DNA of 64,000 nt from Epiperipatus broadwayi (lineage: Eukaryota; Onychophora; Udeonychophora; Euonychophora; Peripatidae): NCBI GenBank assembly GCA_028023455.1, contig JAQFVV010006203.1, positions 6,976,821 through 7,040,820 on the forward strand, written 5' to 3'. Positions 24,791-35,578 of this stretch are shown one piece after another. The position numbers and the translations under genes were made by a program. Under the pieces are notes generated by a model. The model searched no databases and was not told where the DNA came from. It was given only the letters and a program-made list of their open reading frames with translations. Each line of letters begins with the position of its first letter. The stretch's first letter is position 1.

Positions 24791-26281
24791 CAACACCTGA
24801 AGAAGAGGGGAGAATAATACTTCTCGAAACAAGTTCACTATAAAAATACATTTAAATGAGTGCCTGTATATTAACTCGTGAATAATATTAAGAGTGTCAT
24901 TGATTCTTAATGTGTGTCTAAATATTAGTTTATTAAGTTAATTGATATAAATTATGAGACATTAGAATACATTGAGTTTAAATGATTGCTAGCAATTTCT
25001 TCTGTTTTGGACAGAAAACTTGACATACAAATTGGAAAGTAAGTTTTTAAAACTCATGAAAGATAAGGAACGAACTCGTGAACTCATTCTGCCAGTAAGG
25101 TGCTTAAATGTCATATAAATTTCTAAGCGATAAATCATTAGATTATTAAGCCAATATTTACTTTTAGTAATCGTATATAAAGTATTAATATTTATGAATT
25201 TCTATATAATATGCAGAAATAGTTTATAATTGCTTTATCTTCAGAATTTGATGTTTTCATGTTGACACAATTAATTATGTAATATTTATATTTAATACTA
25301 GTGCTTTTCATTTATAGTTTTCTTCTCTGAGTTTGAAATATTTTCTTGTTAACACAACTAATTAACTGCTATTAACATCTGGTAATGCCATTGTAGATAT
25401 AAGTTAATTAACAAACATAAATAGAAGAAAGCAAATAAAAGATGAAACAAAAACTCCTTATAAAAATTATTAGAGGGAAAATATGAGACTCAATATAAAT
25501 TTCAGTGTAAGAGTAGATTAATTAATGGCTTATCTCTCCACTAATTTCTGATATGCAATGTGTGCATAAAAATTGTATGTGTTTTTTTAATGTACAAAAA
25601 TTTGTGCATAATGATAAATGAATAATTGCTAATTTTGATAATAATGATGGCATGTCAAAAAACGGAAATATTTTTTTATTAAGTTATAGAAGATAGAAAA
25701 TATGACAGCTTCCATGCTTATTGATTATATAAACTCCCTTGCAATTGTATGCAATTGTATGCAAAAATATTTCCATTCTTTAATAAATTTGTTAATGCAA
25801 AAATATATATGTTATCTCAATTGTAATTTTATTCATGAAAATTTACTTTATTTAAAATTTTTTCTCTGGGTTTTGACATTTGTATGTTCATTGTAGATTC
25901 TGTACAGATCTACTAATCCATTATAATTAGTAGCAATAATCATTTCCAAATATTCATCTTTAAATAATTCCTTGCTTTGTTTTTGATAAACTTTATTAAA
26001 CAGAAATCTCGCTCACATTCAGCACTTGACATCCTGATTGTTTCTCCAATATCCATATGCTATGAAAGGTCTTTGAATTGCTCATTCTGAAATTCAAAAG
26101 ACACCATGCCTGGAAAATTTAACCATTTCTGTCATAATAAATTGATCATATATTGTTGATTCTTCAATTTAAAAATGTTTGAAATTGCAAAGGCTCAATT
26201 CCAAAACAAAATTGCATTCAGTAATTGATTTTATATCAAAAGCAATTCATGCTTTAATTGGTACTTTGGTATTATTTCTGC
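24791..26281. other. AT-rich intron-like stretch, nothing recognised
   Basis: No exon or repeat recognised. A short direct repeat of GCAATTGTAT occurs near 25741-25760. The frame 25702-25896 (+) looks like random A/T-rich sequence. Confidence 0.4.
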
Positions 26282-26447
26282 TATGATGTATTACTCCGAT
26301 GACGTATTATTCTAAGTTTGCAATATGTTTAAAATCCAAAGAATGTGCAGACAAATTTAATCGATAGCTTTGTCCGCAGATTCCATGGAAATATTTTAAA
26401 GTTATCCCAAACTTAGAATAATATATCACCGGGAATAATACATCATA
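26282..26447. repeat. 166-bp hairpin, MITE-like
   Basis: The outer arms 26282-26319 and 26409-26447 (TGATGTATTA...TTCTAAGTTT and its complement) are followed inward by a second, less perfect stem (GAATGTGCAGACAAA against TTTGTCCGCAGATTCC), so almost the whole element folds back on itself. There is no coding sequence. No target duplication is certain. Confidence 0.7.
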
Positions 26448-28085
26448 TCACATGTAGTATGAAAGTTCATATCTAAAAATAAAAAAATGGAGAAATATAT
26501 TCTGTATGAAAAACAGTAAAAAAACATTACGATACTAAATAAACACAAGTAATTGTGACTTTTTAATATGGCACTTTTTGTGAATTTTTGTTACAACACT
26601 TTGTGTTGTCAAAGCTATCCTTACCCCTCCCAGCATAAATTGGCGATTTGTGCTTTCATAAGCACCCAGCATGTGTAATACCAAACTTCAAATCTAAAAA
26701 AAAAACGTATTTTATTTCTAATGATGGAGAGATATATTCATTATGAAAAAAGGAGAAATATGAAAAAGAACCCTGAAGCATTTTTTAAATGATGAACTGT
26801 AACAAAATTTTAGGTGTAAATTTAATGTTATGTTTAAAATTTTTTTTTTTAAAAAATATACATAAAATTTTAGCAAAAAAATCCCCAAATATATAAAGTT
26901 TTAGCTGTAAATGTATATTTTTAAATATAAAACCATACTACTTACAAATGATATGAGAGATATATTGTGGAGGGTAAAAAAAAGTCACTGTGGTGAACTG
27001 AACCATTTAATATCTTCTAAAATGGAAAGGAAAGGGTCAGAATATTTGATATGGATTAGTCATGCCAGGATTCTTGGGTTGCTATGACATCATAAATGGA
27101 AACTTTGAATAAATATTATCGGATGCAAATGTCACTGGTATAATATATTATAGTACCAATAATACAAAGTACCAAAATCCATTGAATTGAACTTTCTTTA
27201 TATTGGCTTTATGTCAAAATGTGTTAGACCAACATCTTTCGATACATTAAGCACTAGCCTAAATGCAAAAGTGTTGTACTTATTATCCTATTTCAAAATT
27301 GAATCAATAATCTTTTCATGGGCTTCGAATAATAGCTTGCAGAGCAAAATGTGTTGAAAGCTATTGCACTTCATTTAAGCATGAATACCACTGAATCATA
27401 TTCTAAAGTACCAATGATTTAGTGAAATTTAATTCTTTTTTTCTGATATAGATCACCAAAAAAATTGAATATGCATCACTATTTTTTATTAATTTTTATT
27501 TCTTTTCACACACCAATATTTTCAAAATTTTTATGATTCCCAAAAGTATTATAAATTAAATATAGGACTTCATATATATATTAGATTGCTGCATCATTAT
27601 ATCTACCTAGCTTTACAGAGGTTTCATTGAAGATAATCCTTTTTTTAATGTTGAGATGTTTTTTTTTTTTGTGGTCACAATTGAGAAGCATCACATTCAA
27701 CTAATTGCAAAATGCCTCTACATGAAATTTTAGTAATGAAATCAAGTGAGATGCATATTTAAATAAATTATTAAATGTTATTTTGTACACACATGACCAA
27801 AATTACAAAAATTTATTCAATACATATTCATAATATCTAGCCTAATTGAAGTGACTATCTGTTTTTTTCTCTATTAAGTTTAGCAGAGTTTTTGTTTTAT
27901 GTTGAGGAGGTAAAATAATTATTCTTGAAATCTGAATAATTTACAAGTCCCAAAATGCCCTGGAACGAAAATTTCAGATTAATACTGTTTTATCTGTATG
28001 TGGATTTACATAAGAGGCTAATTTGTGGTCATATAAGTATATCTGAGTTTAAGCAGTAGCAAAAAAAATTTTCTTACCATTTTAA
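26448..28085. other. AT-rich intron-like stretch, nothing recognised
   Basis: No exon or repeat recognised; poly-T and poly-A runs only. Confidence 0.4.
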
Positions 28086-28124
28086 CAGCTTGTGTAAACA
28101 TAAAGAAAAGGTGATCATGTGATG
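28086..28124 (+). mobile_element. 3'-end fragment of the foldback family
   Basis: Only the family 3' tail is present (CAGCTTGTGTAAACATAAAG ... GATCATGTGATG), as in 31768-32173 and 44973-45147. It fits severe 5' truncation, or is simply a remnant. Confidence 0.6.
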
Positions 28125-29560
28125 GGTTAATAGTTATAACTGAGTTATTGAAAGTTAATATAGTTTTGATTTAGGTCAGTAGAGAATTACATATTTAAGA
28201 ATCAAAAATTTCTAGATTCCCAGTCAAGAAAAATAAAAAATAAATCTCAGTTTGATCAGTTGGCTAGAATTGTTGTGTGCACTTCCTGAAAATTTTAAGT
28301 GTTTGAAGTTCACATATTTCCCTGATCATGTGACTCAGTACAATTAATTGATTAGAATTTTATGTGAACTCTCATTTATTTTTTAAGTTACTTATTTGGC
28401 AATTCAAGCTATTTATTTATTTTTTCCTCCTATGTTTTAATTAAAAAAATAATGGGTGAATTATATTTGTGACATGTGCATTATATTTTCTGCCACATAA
28501 GTTTTTTTTTTCTAAAATAAAAAAAAAATCTCATTCTACTTCTAAAATGAAAACATAAAAAGCATTTTTTTTTGCATTACTTTTAAATTTATTTATTTAT
28601 TTAAATTAAATTAGCAGCAATATTTTTGTAACTGAATTTTAAAATAATTAAAATTATTAAGCTGTATGTTATAAAAAATTATTAAGTAAAAATTTTTTAT
28701 CCATAAATTAGCATTATATCACAAAAATCCATCAATGCAAAAACTCAGATCAGATGTTCCCACTATTATTTTACAAATACTTGCATTCGTCAAGTGAGTT
28801 AGAAGCATTAAACATCTAATATAGCCAGGGTCATTATATTCTGGCACCTTGATAATTATATAATTTGTTTAAAGAAACAAACATGAAAGTTTAACAATAA
28901 TTTTGAGTTTATTTACACAGAATATCAATATTATTAGTAGATACCATTAGTAAATTAACTACCTAATTACTATTGACCACTGGATCAATCTAGATCACGT
29001 AACACTCATATCTTTGTAGATAGTTAATATATATAAAAGTCTCTTTATAACTATAGTTTTGTAAGCATTTTGCTGCTCACACAAATCTTGTGAGATAGTT
29101 TAATTAGATTATGTCTAGAGCTTTTCTTTGCTGCTAATACTGGTTTACTCTACACTTTGAGTTTTTCTAATTTGCTTTCCACTCTTGATTTTTTCCTTCA
29201 GTCTTTATAGTACTACTACCAGTGATTGAACTGAGCTGGCAGAACACCATTTATCAACTTTTCTTGCTTTTTGCAGTAAACTAATTTTCTTTTCTGCATA
29301 TCGTTATTATTTCTGGAGTGCTTTAACACTGACCAGCCTGTACACACACAAACAACTTATATTAATAAAGATATATATACATCCAGTCAATATATAACAA
29401 CACCTAAAATTCCGTACCCACGTTAACATTTCAATATGCTTCCATTATATCACTCTCTCATAAGATAGGAACTGGTATCTATTTATTTTTAATATCTCAT
29501 GGAAGGGTAAGTATTCATTACACTCTAGATAAATCAAAAATTTTATCAGGTTAGCCATGC
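28125..29560. other. AT-rich intron-like stretch, nothing recognised
   Basis: Between 29040 and 29340 the composition is less A/T-biased, with pyrimidine-rich words, but there is no open frame or repeat partner in the window. Confidence 0.35.
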
Positions 29561-29659
29561 CTCAAACTTCATCATATAGTAATCACCCATCAGTGCAAAA
29601 ACTTGGGCTACTTTTTAAATTTTTTTCTGGTGGGTGATTGCTATATGGTAGAATTTGAG
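29561..29659. repeat. Small inverted repeat, 29-bp arms
   Basis: 29561-29589 pairs with 29631-29659 with four or five mismatches (CTCAAACTTCATCATATAGT.. and its complement) around a 41-nt spacer. Hairpin MITE remnant or chance structure; no function seen. Confidence 0.6.
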
Positions 29660-30909
29660 AGTACATTAATAAATATTTTAAATTTTGAAAGCATCTCTAC
29701 AACACAACGACTATTCAACTTTCAACAAAGTGCTAAAAGTGGATAGAAACAAGCCTTCATCTTGTGAGAATGATGTAATAGAAAAATATGGGATTACTAG
29801 TATAGACATGGCTCTAGTTCATCCGATGAGCAAGGTTGGTTATATACAAGTGAAGATGGTCTAAATTTTTTGCATTAGTGGATCATAATGACATAGTGTA
29901 GTTAGAAATGAGAGGGCATTGATACAAATTTTAAAAATTTGAAAAGTAAAAATGTCTTTGTTTTGAAAGACTTGAAAATAAAGTAGTAAGAGGATATTTT
30001 GAAGAAATAAAAAATAAATTAACCAATCTAGAGTACATTAATAGAAAATCTTATTTTAGTTTCTAAAAATATACTGCATAAATATATATTTTAAATAATC
30101 TTTGATAGTTTATAAACACAAAAAATGTAGAATTCACATAAGTGTATATGAATGCAGGCATTGTTTATTTTGTCAATGGTGTCCTGACTACTGATCCATC
30201 CTTTAACATGCATAATGGCACATTATAGGACAGAGATTTCTCCAATACTCTTACAAAGAGGAACAATAGGAATAAAGCATTATTTATTATCCTTGCCACT
30301 TTCTGAGTGAAGTTTTCATTGTTTTTTATTTGACTGTCTGATAATGTACAGTTAACTGGGCTGATAACAATAAAAGACACTATACAAATTCTATTTATTT
30401 TGGATTCAATTATCAAGTCATGAATATGATACTTGGATGTTCTAACTACCATACTATTGGGCCCTTTCATACTATTATTATAAAATAGTATAAAAATTGT
30501 TATCTTCTTGATTTCTATACATTTTCTTTTTATTGTGAATCTTTATTGTAATAGTTATTAGAATAAATATACTAACATTCATGATTTAAATAAAGCAACA
30601 CCAATGAAAATTAATCTTATCAACCTTAGCTAGAATATCACCACACACTGTCAGACATACACTTCCATGAATATGTTTATGTACTTGGGTGTGCATTCAT
30701 ATTGTTAGTCTTATCTATATTCATTTCATGTTTGTGTACTTTTTCATTTGCTTTGCAATGTGCCACTAGAATAAAAATAACAATGTTACAAACATAGATT
30801 TGATTCAGTATAACCTTTGTTTTTTTAATTTTGTATTTTTAGTTTAAATTTGCTTTAATTTCTAACATTTTCACCGCATTAAATGGTCTTTTTTTAGATA
30901 TGTGTCAAA
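29660..30909. other. AT-rich intron-like stretch
   Basis: Holds one 101-codon minus-strand frame (30165-30470) that I cannot relate to any family; its composition does not argue strongly for coding. Otherwise nothing recognised. Confidence 0.35.
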
Positions 30910-30998
30910 GCATTGGCCGGGAAGCGAACCCGCAATTACCATCTGCAAGCAACTGCTTGCTTGCAAGATGGCTGCGCTGACCTCTCGTCCAGCAACGC
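30910..30998 (-). tRNA. tRNA-Ala(TGC)-like relic with an 18-nt insert at the intron site
   Basis: Read 5'->3' on the minus strand. The acceptor strand GCGTTGC pairs with CCAATGC over six pairs including G3-U70, the alanine tRNA hallmark (pair 7-66 is C-C). The T arm is GCGGG-TTCGCTT-CCCGG with one mismatch. The anticodon stem GCCAT/ATGGT encloses a seven-base loop CTTGCAG with anticodon TGC once an 18-nt segment between positions 37 and 38 is removed. That is the normal place for a tRNA intron, and the segment AGCAAGCAGTTGCTTGCA is itself nearly palindromic. The element lengths otherwise add up to 71 nt. Against a working gene: the D stem hardly pairs, base 73 is T rather than A, T-loop base 58 is C, and no T-run terminator follows closely. 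Pseudogene or SINE head are the alternatives. Confidence 0.6.
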
Positions 30999-31458
30999 TT
31001 GACATTATTTTATATATGTTCCACATATGTATACACCTCTTACATATTTTTATTCTAAAAATATATATTTAAAAAAAATCAAATTATAAACAGCATTTCA
31101 GTTTAAATATTTAAATATACAAATGTAAAATATTTATACATAAAAATTTTCAAGAATTTCAAAGTACAATTAAACAATTTAAAAATTTCTAATTATAATA
31201 TATTATGTTACTATCCTATTATAAAGTAAATATTTAAAATTTTTTAATTTTAGTAGTCTTTTGGTTATCTTATTTATTTTATATGTAAAATTTAAAAAAC
31301 TAAATCCCTTCTGTTGTTTATATTACGGGGTGGATTGTAATAAGATAAACAAGACAGTCCTTTATAGAACTGATAAAAAGATTATAACTTGATTAGAAAG
31401 TATGAGTATAAACAAAAACTAAAAAAGTTACTACTAGTTAGTGTTAAGCTATCTATAT
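30999..31458. other. AT-rich stretch, nothing recognised
   Basis: No coding or repeat signal identified. Confidence 0.4.
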
Positions 31459-33258
31459 AATTTAGATGGAAGAAAACTAACTTTCCAGTTTGTGATATGA
31501 ACAGACTGCAATCTGCAGTCCACATCAGTTAGTGTTTTTAAAGAACAGATAGCCACCCATTTTTAAAGTCTACTATTAAATAAACTTGAACATTCAGAGG
31601 ATGATTTATTTTAAAAGCCAAATTTTTAAATCAGTTTATTACTAGTACAGATTTGAATTACTTTAACATTATGTTATTTAATAATTATATTTATATAAAC
31701 TAATATAGTTCATTATTGTAAGTCATTAAAAATAAGATCCTTTCTTTGTCATGGGATATATAATTCTCCATACAGTTGCAGCACTTAGTGCAAACCAGAG
31801 TAATCAATGGATTCAGGGAGGTTTGTGCATAAAATTCCTATCTAGTTCCTACTCAACCAATACCTCCAGACTATTTTCTAGCTTGTGGCTTTCATCAGTG
31901 AGGAGCCTTGGATCTGAGAGCATTGCACCTAGATCTTAGTATGGTGTAGTGCTCTCAGATCCAAGGCTTTTTACTGATGAAAGCCACAAGCTAGAAATTA
32001 GTCTGGGGATATTGGATGAGTAGGCCCTAGATAGGGATTTTATGCACAAACTGTCCTGTATCCATTGATTACTCTGGCTTGCACTGAGTGGTGCTATTGT
32101 ATAGAGTTTAGCCTCTGTATAAATAGTTTGTGTAAGCATAAAGAATAATGATCATGTGATGTTTAGTGGTTTAATATATAATTCTAACCTATACTAGTAA
32201 TAAGATGATTTAAAAACTGGTTTTTAAATTAGATCGTACTTTATTTTGAGCACTGGCAATGAAATTTTGGCTTATTTAATAGTAGGCTTTAAGAATAGAT
32301 GTCTGTCCATTGTTTTATATCATTTTATTGATCTAGAGTGCAATCTATTCATAGTGCATGAATAGAAGGATAGGTTTTTCCATCAAAATTATATATATAT
32401 CTTATAATTATGTTATTTAATTATTACATTTATATAAACTAAATCTCATGCAATTAAAAATGAGATACTTTATCTCTTCTGGCATATATAATTTGAATCT
32501 ATACTAGTAGTTAACGTATTTAAAAATCTAGCATTTAAATTAGACCATGCTCTATTTCATTTTTAGTGCTGTCATAATGTTAATTTAGGTGACTCTGTTT
32601 TTTTTTAATATTTATTGACAGAGTTCATTCTATTTATAGTGCATGTGTAGAGGAGTAATTTATTTCCATCTAAATTGCATATATATCTTAACATTATGTT
32701 GTTAATGATTCCCCTTATATAAACTAATATTATTATCACAGATCATTAAAAGTGAGATATTTTCTCTGTTCTGAAATACTTAATTTAAATTACACTAATA
32801 ATAAGCTGATCTAAAAATCTGGCTTTTAAATTACATCATGCTTTATTTTCAGCACTGTTAATAAATGCTAGTTTTATTTAATAGTAGGCTTTAAGAAGGG
32901 ATGGCAACCATTCATTTAAAACATTTATTGATGTGGTTTGCAGTCTATTCATACTGCATAAATGGCCATTTATTCTTTTAAAATATTTATTGATATGGAT
33001 TATATCCATTGTCACAGATTGTTAAAAATGAGATGCTTTTTCTGTCCTAGGATATATAATTTAACATATACTAATAATATCATAAGCTGATTTAAAGATT
33101 GTGCTCTATTTCCAGTACTGTCAGCGAACGTCGTCGTTTATTTAATAGTAGACTTTAAGAATGGGTGACTACTAGTTCTTTTGAAACATTTATTGATGTG
33201 GAGAGTGGTCTATTTATAACACATGAATGGAAAAGTAGTTTTCTTCTGTTTAAATTAC
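31459..33258. repeat. Element with 125-bp inverted ends and about 290-bp internal tandem units
   Basis: 31459-31585 is the reverse complement of 33136-33258 at moderate identity. Between them a degenerate unit of about 265-315 bp recurs. The marker 'TTTATTTAATAGTAGRCTTTAAGAA' (counted as a pattern) is seen near 32272, 32877 and 33137, and a GATATATAATT...ACTARTAATA block near 31756, 32486, 32765 and 33049. This recalls foldback transposons whose long ends are built of tandem units. The foldback element at 31768-32173 has inserted into one unit. Confidence 0.7.
31768..32173 (+). mobile_element. Foldback hairpin element, copy B (12-bp TSD)
   Basis: A 12-bp duplication, ATATATAATTCT, flanks it (31756-31767, 32174-32185). 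The insertion is proved internally: joining the flanks restores the tandem unit seen uninterrupted at about 32486 and 33049. The left arm (about 31768-31938) and right arm (about 31945-32105) meet almost without spacer at a GATCTTAGTATGGTGTAGTG junction, so the RNA or DNA strand would fold into one long hairpin of roughly 170 bp. The tail CAGTTTGTGTAAGC-like ... GATCATGTGATGTTT follows. Open frames 31751-31939 (+) and 31936-32139 (-) are the arms read on opposite strands. Confidence 0.9.
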
Positions 33259-33660
33259 ATTTATAATAGTGTGGCAAATTTAAAATATTATTTTAATGTC
33301 GTAAAATAGAAATGTTATTTTTTGATATTAAATATTTTTTTTTAAAAGAATTGGAATTATTGAAAATTGAAATAATGTTTGAAATTAGATGTTTCCCTAT
33401 TATTTTTAGATATGTCTATAGTAATTTCATTTATACTTAAAATTATATATATAAAGCGTATATATTTATCATTTGAATGTAAAATATTGACAAACTTTAG
33501 GAAATGAATTAAATTAATACAAATTTAAATGTATAGTTGATTCTGAAAAATAAAAATTGAGTATTAACATTGTGGTGTTGTTTAGGTGATAAAACACATA
33601 AAAATGCTGTTTATGCAGCCCAACTTTTAGTTGCAAAATATTATTTTCTAAAATGGAATA

Positions 33661-34612
33661 CACCTGGGTCTCTTTTTACGCGGACTTATTTAACATGATT
33701 TTGAAGTTACGCAATTCGTGTTTCACTGGAAGTCGACCTCCTAAAATGCGCTATTACTTTAAATAATAAATTTTGCGCACTTACGTTATATTGAAAGTAA
33801 TAGCACATTATTGGAATTCGACTTTCATCTTAGTAATTTCAATATTTACAGTGCTTTATAATAGTAAGATTTTATGCAATAATGAAATTAAAATCATGAT
33901 TTCCACATTTTATATATACACACATTAAATTTTACAAGATTATAATGTAAATTTGTTCAAACATTGTGCGTGTTAATTTTGCATTTTAAATCGCATTCTG
34001 TTTTTGCTTTTTAAAAAAGTACGCAATCAATTATTATTTTCTTATTAATGACACTAATCATTAACGTGCTCTTAAATTCCAACGAAAGCTAAATGGTTGT
34101 ATGTCTGTATATCGTGAGCTTCATAAACAATTAAGAAAATCATTGTCTCAAAGATTAATTACTAATTACGTTGTCACCAGAAAATCATTAACACAACATG
34201 AGAGTGAAGTTGGTGCTAGTTGTATTTCCTCTTGAGAAGAAGCTGATTTTTTTACCAGTTTGCAAACAAACTTGTTTATCGATAATAATTAAAACGTGTA
34301 TTAAAAAATGTAAATTTCTGTACAATAAATTATGCGTAAAAATATATTATTTTGAATAAAATTAAATATTATAGTTAAAAAAAGTTTGTTTTGTATCAAT
34401 TTTTTTCAAATTTGAAATTTTTTATTAGTCATATTTTATTTCCTTATTTTTTTTTTTGCGTGAATTTTAAAGTAATTTTACGTTGGTGCTTTGCTTTTAC
34501 ATAAATTTTGAAAAATCATAGACCGCATCCCCCCTTTTTCAATGTAAGTTACGTCTATTTTTGCACATGTTTTCTGAGGAACCTATCAATCGCATAAAAC
34601 GAGACCCAGGTG
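33661..34612 (+). mobile_element. TA-flanked non-autonomous transposon, copy 2 (Tigger/pogo-like)
   Basis: CACCTGGGTCTC ... GAGACCCAGGTG ends with TA on both sides (33659-33660 and 34613-34614). It is the inverted, 952-bp relative of 18487-19528 and is inserted in the element 33577-35578. A plus-strand frame at 34110-34292 (YRELHKQLRKSLSQRL ... VVTRKSLTQHESEVGASCIS, one internal TGA, stop TAA) is conserved at the protein level with copy 1, suggesting the C-terminal end of the parental transposase. There is no DDE-type catalytic domain. Confidence 0.85.
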
Positions 34613-34740
34613 TAATTACATTTTAAAATTACATTATATATTTCATCGCATGTTGACATTTTTCAAACTAGTTTTAAATAATTTATGAACCAACATTATT
34701 TTCTAAAATGGAATACTTACAGTTTTAATTTACATTATTT

Positions 34741-35309
34741 ATGTCAGCGTGTAGCGCTGAAATAAGTGGGGCCGGGGACCGATGTTTTTGACGATCCGAA
34801 GGATCGTTCAGAAGATGCACTACTTTGATCAAACCAATATTATGATTTTCAAAAACAATGTGCAATTTCAATTGTTTCGTAGCTGCTCTTTATCTGCAAA
34901 AAAGAGACACTATTATAAACATTACGGGCCGACATTCTGCAAAGTATTTGTAAACAATTTATGTACCAACATTATTTTTTAAAATGTAAGAATTAAATTT
35001 TTCTGAAATCGAATAATTACATTATAAATGTCAGCATGTAGCGCTGGAATGTGCAGGGCCGGGACTGATGTTTTTGATGATCCAAAGGCTCATCCAAAAG
35101 ATGCAGTACTAAGATCAAACCAAGCTTCTGATTTCCAAAACAACGTGCAACCTCAGCCATTTAATTCGTCTCATAGTTATTCTCATGCAAACGTGTCTTT
35201 TCGTGTGAATTCTGTGAAATTGTGCTTGTCCCTACACCTTTGCAATTTTTTTCACATTCCAAGCTGTGTAAGGAAGTGCGACGATGGGCTTACAATTATT
35301 AGTATGTAA
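34741..35309 (+). pseudogene. Tandem pair of unrecognised coding-like blocks
   Basis: The two blocks start ATGTCAGC, and both encode FDDPK/'DALL or AVL'/SNQ-like stretches. The upstream block is broken by an extra base after GGGGCCGGGGAC and by a TGA; the downstream block (35029-35309) is open for 93 codons. A well-formed donor-like CAGGTAAAG lies at about 35319, after the stop. I cannot name the protein. It lies within the transposon relic 33577-35578 and is more likely element-derived than a host gene. Confidence 0.35.
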
Positions 35310-35578
35310 TACTACTTCAGGTAAAGTGTAAGATCATTACTTCAAGCGCAGATTACAAGAGTTATGGTCAGTTGAATTCCATACATCCTCACATGATATG
35401 GTAGCGATCTGTAAAATGTGTACATTTGCATAGGGTCGCGTAGCACATCAGCGGCCGTAATATTTGTGTGCAACGCAATATAGGTCCGCAATGGCTAATA
35501 TGAACATCACTGTTCTATAGGTCATAAACTTTGGGTCACATAAACAGCATTTTTATGTGTTTTAGCACCATAAACAAC

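Larger units (their letters stand above)
33577..35578. mobile_element. DNA transposon relic with about 52-bp terminal inverted repeats
   Basis: 33577-33628 and 35526-35578 are inverted copies sharing AAAACACATAAAAATGCTGT and GTTGTTTA. Without the nested transposon at 33661-34612 the element is about 1.05 kb. Inside, a block of about 120 bp starting ATGTCAGC[AG]TGTAGCGCTG occurs twice in tandem (about 34741-34870 and 35029-35155). The second copy is an open frame of 93 codons; the first carries a frame break and CpGs that became TpG/CpA in the second. I do not recognise the encoded sequence. The minus strand near 35515 begins CAGTGATGTTC, which recalls a hAT end, but this is weak. Confidence 0.65.

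Noticed and set aside
30165-30470. 101-codon minus-strand frame
   Set aside because: No recognisable domain; composition follows the background. A protein search would decide.
31751-32139. Two similar 62-67 codon frames on opposite strands (also at 16709, 17115, 56642)
   Set aside because: They are the foldback family arms; the peptides resemble each other only because the DNA is repeated in inverse.
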